From: Erysipelothrix sp. UBA3383
GTDB lineage: Bacteria; Bacillota_I; Bacilli_A; Erysipelotrichales; Erysipelotrichaceae
NCBI GenBank assembly: GCA_002358955.1
Contig: DEPV01000042.1
Span: 29,104 to 49,697, forward strand
Direction of reading: 5' to 3'
Length of the DNA: 20,594 nucleotides
Shown here: positions 19,431-20,594 of the stretch, piece after piece
How positions within the stretch are numbered: position 1 is the stretch's first letter
How the letters are laid out: the number at the start of each line of letters is the position of its first letter
Made by a program: the position numbers and the translations under genes
The notes under the pieces: generated by a model
Told to the model about the DNA's origin: nothing
The model's database searches: none
Seen by the model: only the letters and a program-made list of their open reading frames with translations

Positions 19431-20594
19431 TTAAACTACAGATACCTTTCCTTTACTTATTATACTAAATAAGATGAAAGAAAGTATAGTTGCTGCAGTT
19501 AGTATACTTGCCAGTGCAGCTGCTGTACCAAAACTAGCACGGACAACTTCAGTATAGATTGCTACTGAGATCGTTGCTGTTTTACCTGAATACAACATAA
19601 TACTGGAACTTAATTCATTGATGGTACTGATCCAACTCAGAATAGCACCTGAAACAATTCCTGGTAACATTAATCTAGCAGTTACTGTAAAGAATGATTT
19701 CATCGGCGATACACCCAAGCTGATGGATGCCTCTTCAACGCTTTGATCAACCTGCATCAAGATTGCACTGGATGATCGTACAGTATAGGGCATCTTACGA
19801 ATAACATAAGCAATAATCATAATGGTAGGAGTTCCTATAATAGTCAGAATCCCTGTATTCATAAATCCATTCTTAAATGCTAATACCAATCCAATACCCA
19901 ATACTGCTCCTGGAATAACATAAGGGAACATAACCAGTAGATCCAGTGCATCGGATGATTTGGATTTACGTTTGGTAATCAGATAAGCAATCGTAATACC
20001 AATAATAATGATGAATACAATCGCTACAGTAGAGAACACAAATGTATTTCTAATGTTTGATCCCAGTTTATAGAAGATGGTGTGATAACTATCCAAACTG
20101 AATCCACCTGAGAAGATGGGTCCACTTGTTTTTAGGAATGATGTATATACAACCACAATCTGTGGTAAAAAAGTTACAAAGGCTACCAGTAAGGTTAAAG
20201 CAGTCATTAAGATACGTGGAAGTATGCTTAACTCCTCAATTTTAGGAGGTCTTAAACCACTCATATTGTATTGTTTTTTATCAATCACTCGTTTTTGATA
20301 AAGTAGTACTGATAAAGAACATAACACTACAATGATACTTAATGCTGAAGCAAGACCTGCATTACCACCCATCTCACTCATATACTCTTCATAGATTAGA
20401 ACCGGTAATACTTTATAACCCTCACCAATCAACATCGGAGTTCCAAAGTCAGCTAAACTTGACATGAATACCATAACAGCTCCCGCTGCAATGGTAGGTA
20501 GAATAACAGGTAGTGTTACTGTAAGAATACGACGCCACTTACTCATTCCTAAGTTCTCAGCAGCTTCCTCAAGTGATCCATCGATCCCTTCCAA
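19431..20594 (-). CDS. ABC transporter permease, FbpB/AfuB type, 5' end beyond window
   Basis: The last 388 codons of a membrane permease; the start lies outside the right edge. It has two EAA-type loops that dock with an ABC ATPase: EEAAENLGMSKWRRILTVTL at the very edge and EEASISLGVSPMKSFFTVTA near residue 293 of the visible part. This shows a fused, duplicated permease like FbpB/SfuB/AfuB, usually 500-560 residues, so roughly 130-170 residues are missing. The family imports ferric iron or, for AfuB-type systems, sugar phosphates, together with a periplasmic or lipoprotein-type binding protein and an ATPase. Those are presumably encoded to the right. The downstream YesM/YesN pair 13 bp away fits a system regulated by its own solute. 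The substrate is not decided. Confidence 0.88.
   Translation of the reverse strand: MEGIDGSLEEAAENLGMSKWRRILTVTLPVILPTIAAGAVMVFMSSLADFGTPMLIGEGYKVLPVLIYEEYMSEMGGNAGLASALSIIVVLCSLSVLLYQKRVIDKKQYNMSGLRPPKIEELSILPRILMTALTLLVAFVTFLPQIVVVYTSFLKTSGPIFSGGFSLDSYHTIFYKLGSNIRNTFVFSTVAIVFIIIIGITIAYLITKRKSKSSDALDLLVMFPYVIPGAVLGIGLVLAFKNGFMNTGILTIIGTPTIMIIAYVIRKMPYTVRSSSAILMQVDQSVEEASISLGVSPMKSFFTVTARLMLPGIVSGAILSWISTINELSSSIMLYSGKTATISVAIYTEVVRASFGTAAALASILTAATILSFILFSIISKGKVSVV

Noticed and set aside
1..20594. CRISPR arrays, tRNA, rRNA, riboswitches or intact insertion sequences
   Set aside because: I looked for regular repeats, cloverleaf-like segments, conserved leader motifs and transposase genes on both strands and saw none that I could support.

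Overview
The window is a 20.6 kb piece of a low-GC Firmicutes chromosome. AT-rich codon use, strong AGGAGG-type ribosome binding sites, TTGACA/TATAAT promoters and U-tract hairpin terminators all fit. The gene content (RlmD-type methyltransferase, FrnE-like DsbA protein, YesM/YesN two-component pair, LipL/LplA-family protein) would suit Erysipelotrichia such as Erysipelothrix or a relative. That placement is inference from protein flavour, not a marker gene.

Layout, left to right. (1) 1-2.5 kb: two cation:proton antiporters of different sequence face each other across a shared bidirectional terminator. The right-hand one is the second gene of a TetR-antiporter operon, with a clear promoter and a palindromic operator ahead of tetR. 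(2) 3.2-6.25 kb: a lipoyl/octanoyl transferase-family gene, then a Zn/Cd/Pb-exporting P-type ATPase (cadA type) behind a canonical ArsR/SmtB-type operator. (3) 6.25-8.75 kb: an accessory island with a stand-alone RhuM-family gene, degenerate fragments resembling the 3' end of rlmD, and an APH(3')-type aminoglycoside phosphotransferase. It abuts the 3' end of rlmD and looks like the scar of one or more insertions there; no integrase or transposase remains. (4) 8.75-10.7 kb: rlmD and a divergent thiol peroxidase (tpx). (5) 10.75-12.1 kb: a PadR regulator overlapping a HAAS-domain membrane protein, with a dyad in the promoter. (6) 12.1-16.8 kb: a compact leftward operon of five genes: two tandem inositol-monophosphatase-family paralogues, a monoacylglycerol-lipase-like hydrolase, a FrnE-like DsbA oxidoreductase and an unrecognised three-helix membrane protein with a PepSY-like segment. 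(7) 16.9-20.6 kb: a leftward operon with an ABC permease of the FbpB/AfuB type (5' part outside the window), a YesM-like histidine kinase and a YesN-like response regulator.

The backbone is mostly housekeeping plus self-contained transport/regulator modules. The most unusual stretch is the rlmD-proximal island. It holds the resistance gene, the RhuM gene with a perfect 27-bp inverted repeat inside its coding sequence, and four copies of a short rlmD 3'-end motif, one of them inverted. No complete, obviously new multi-gene system is evident. The best candidates for undescribed biology are the rhuM palindrome, the PadR-HAAS module and the five-gene IMPase/lipase/DsbA/membrane-protein operon. 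No rRNA, tRNA, CRISPR array or intact insertion sequence was found.
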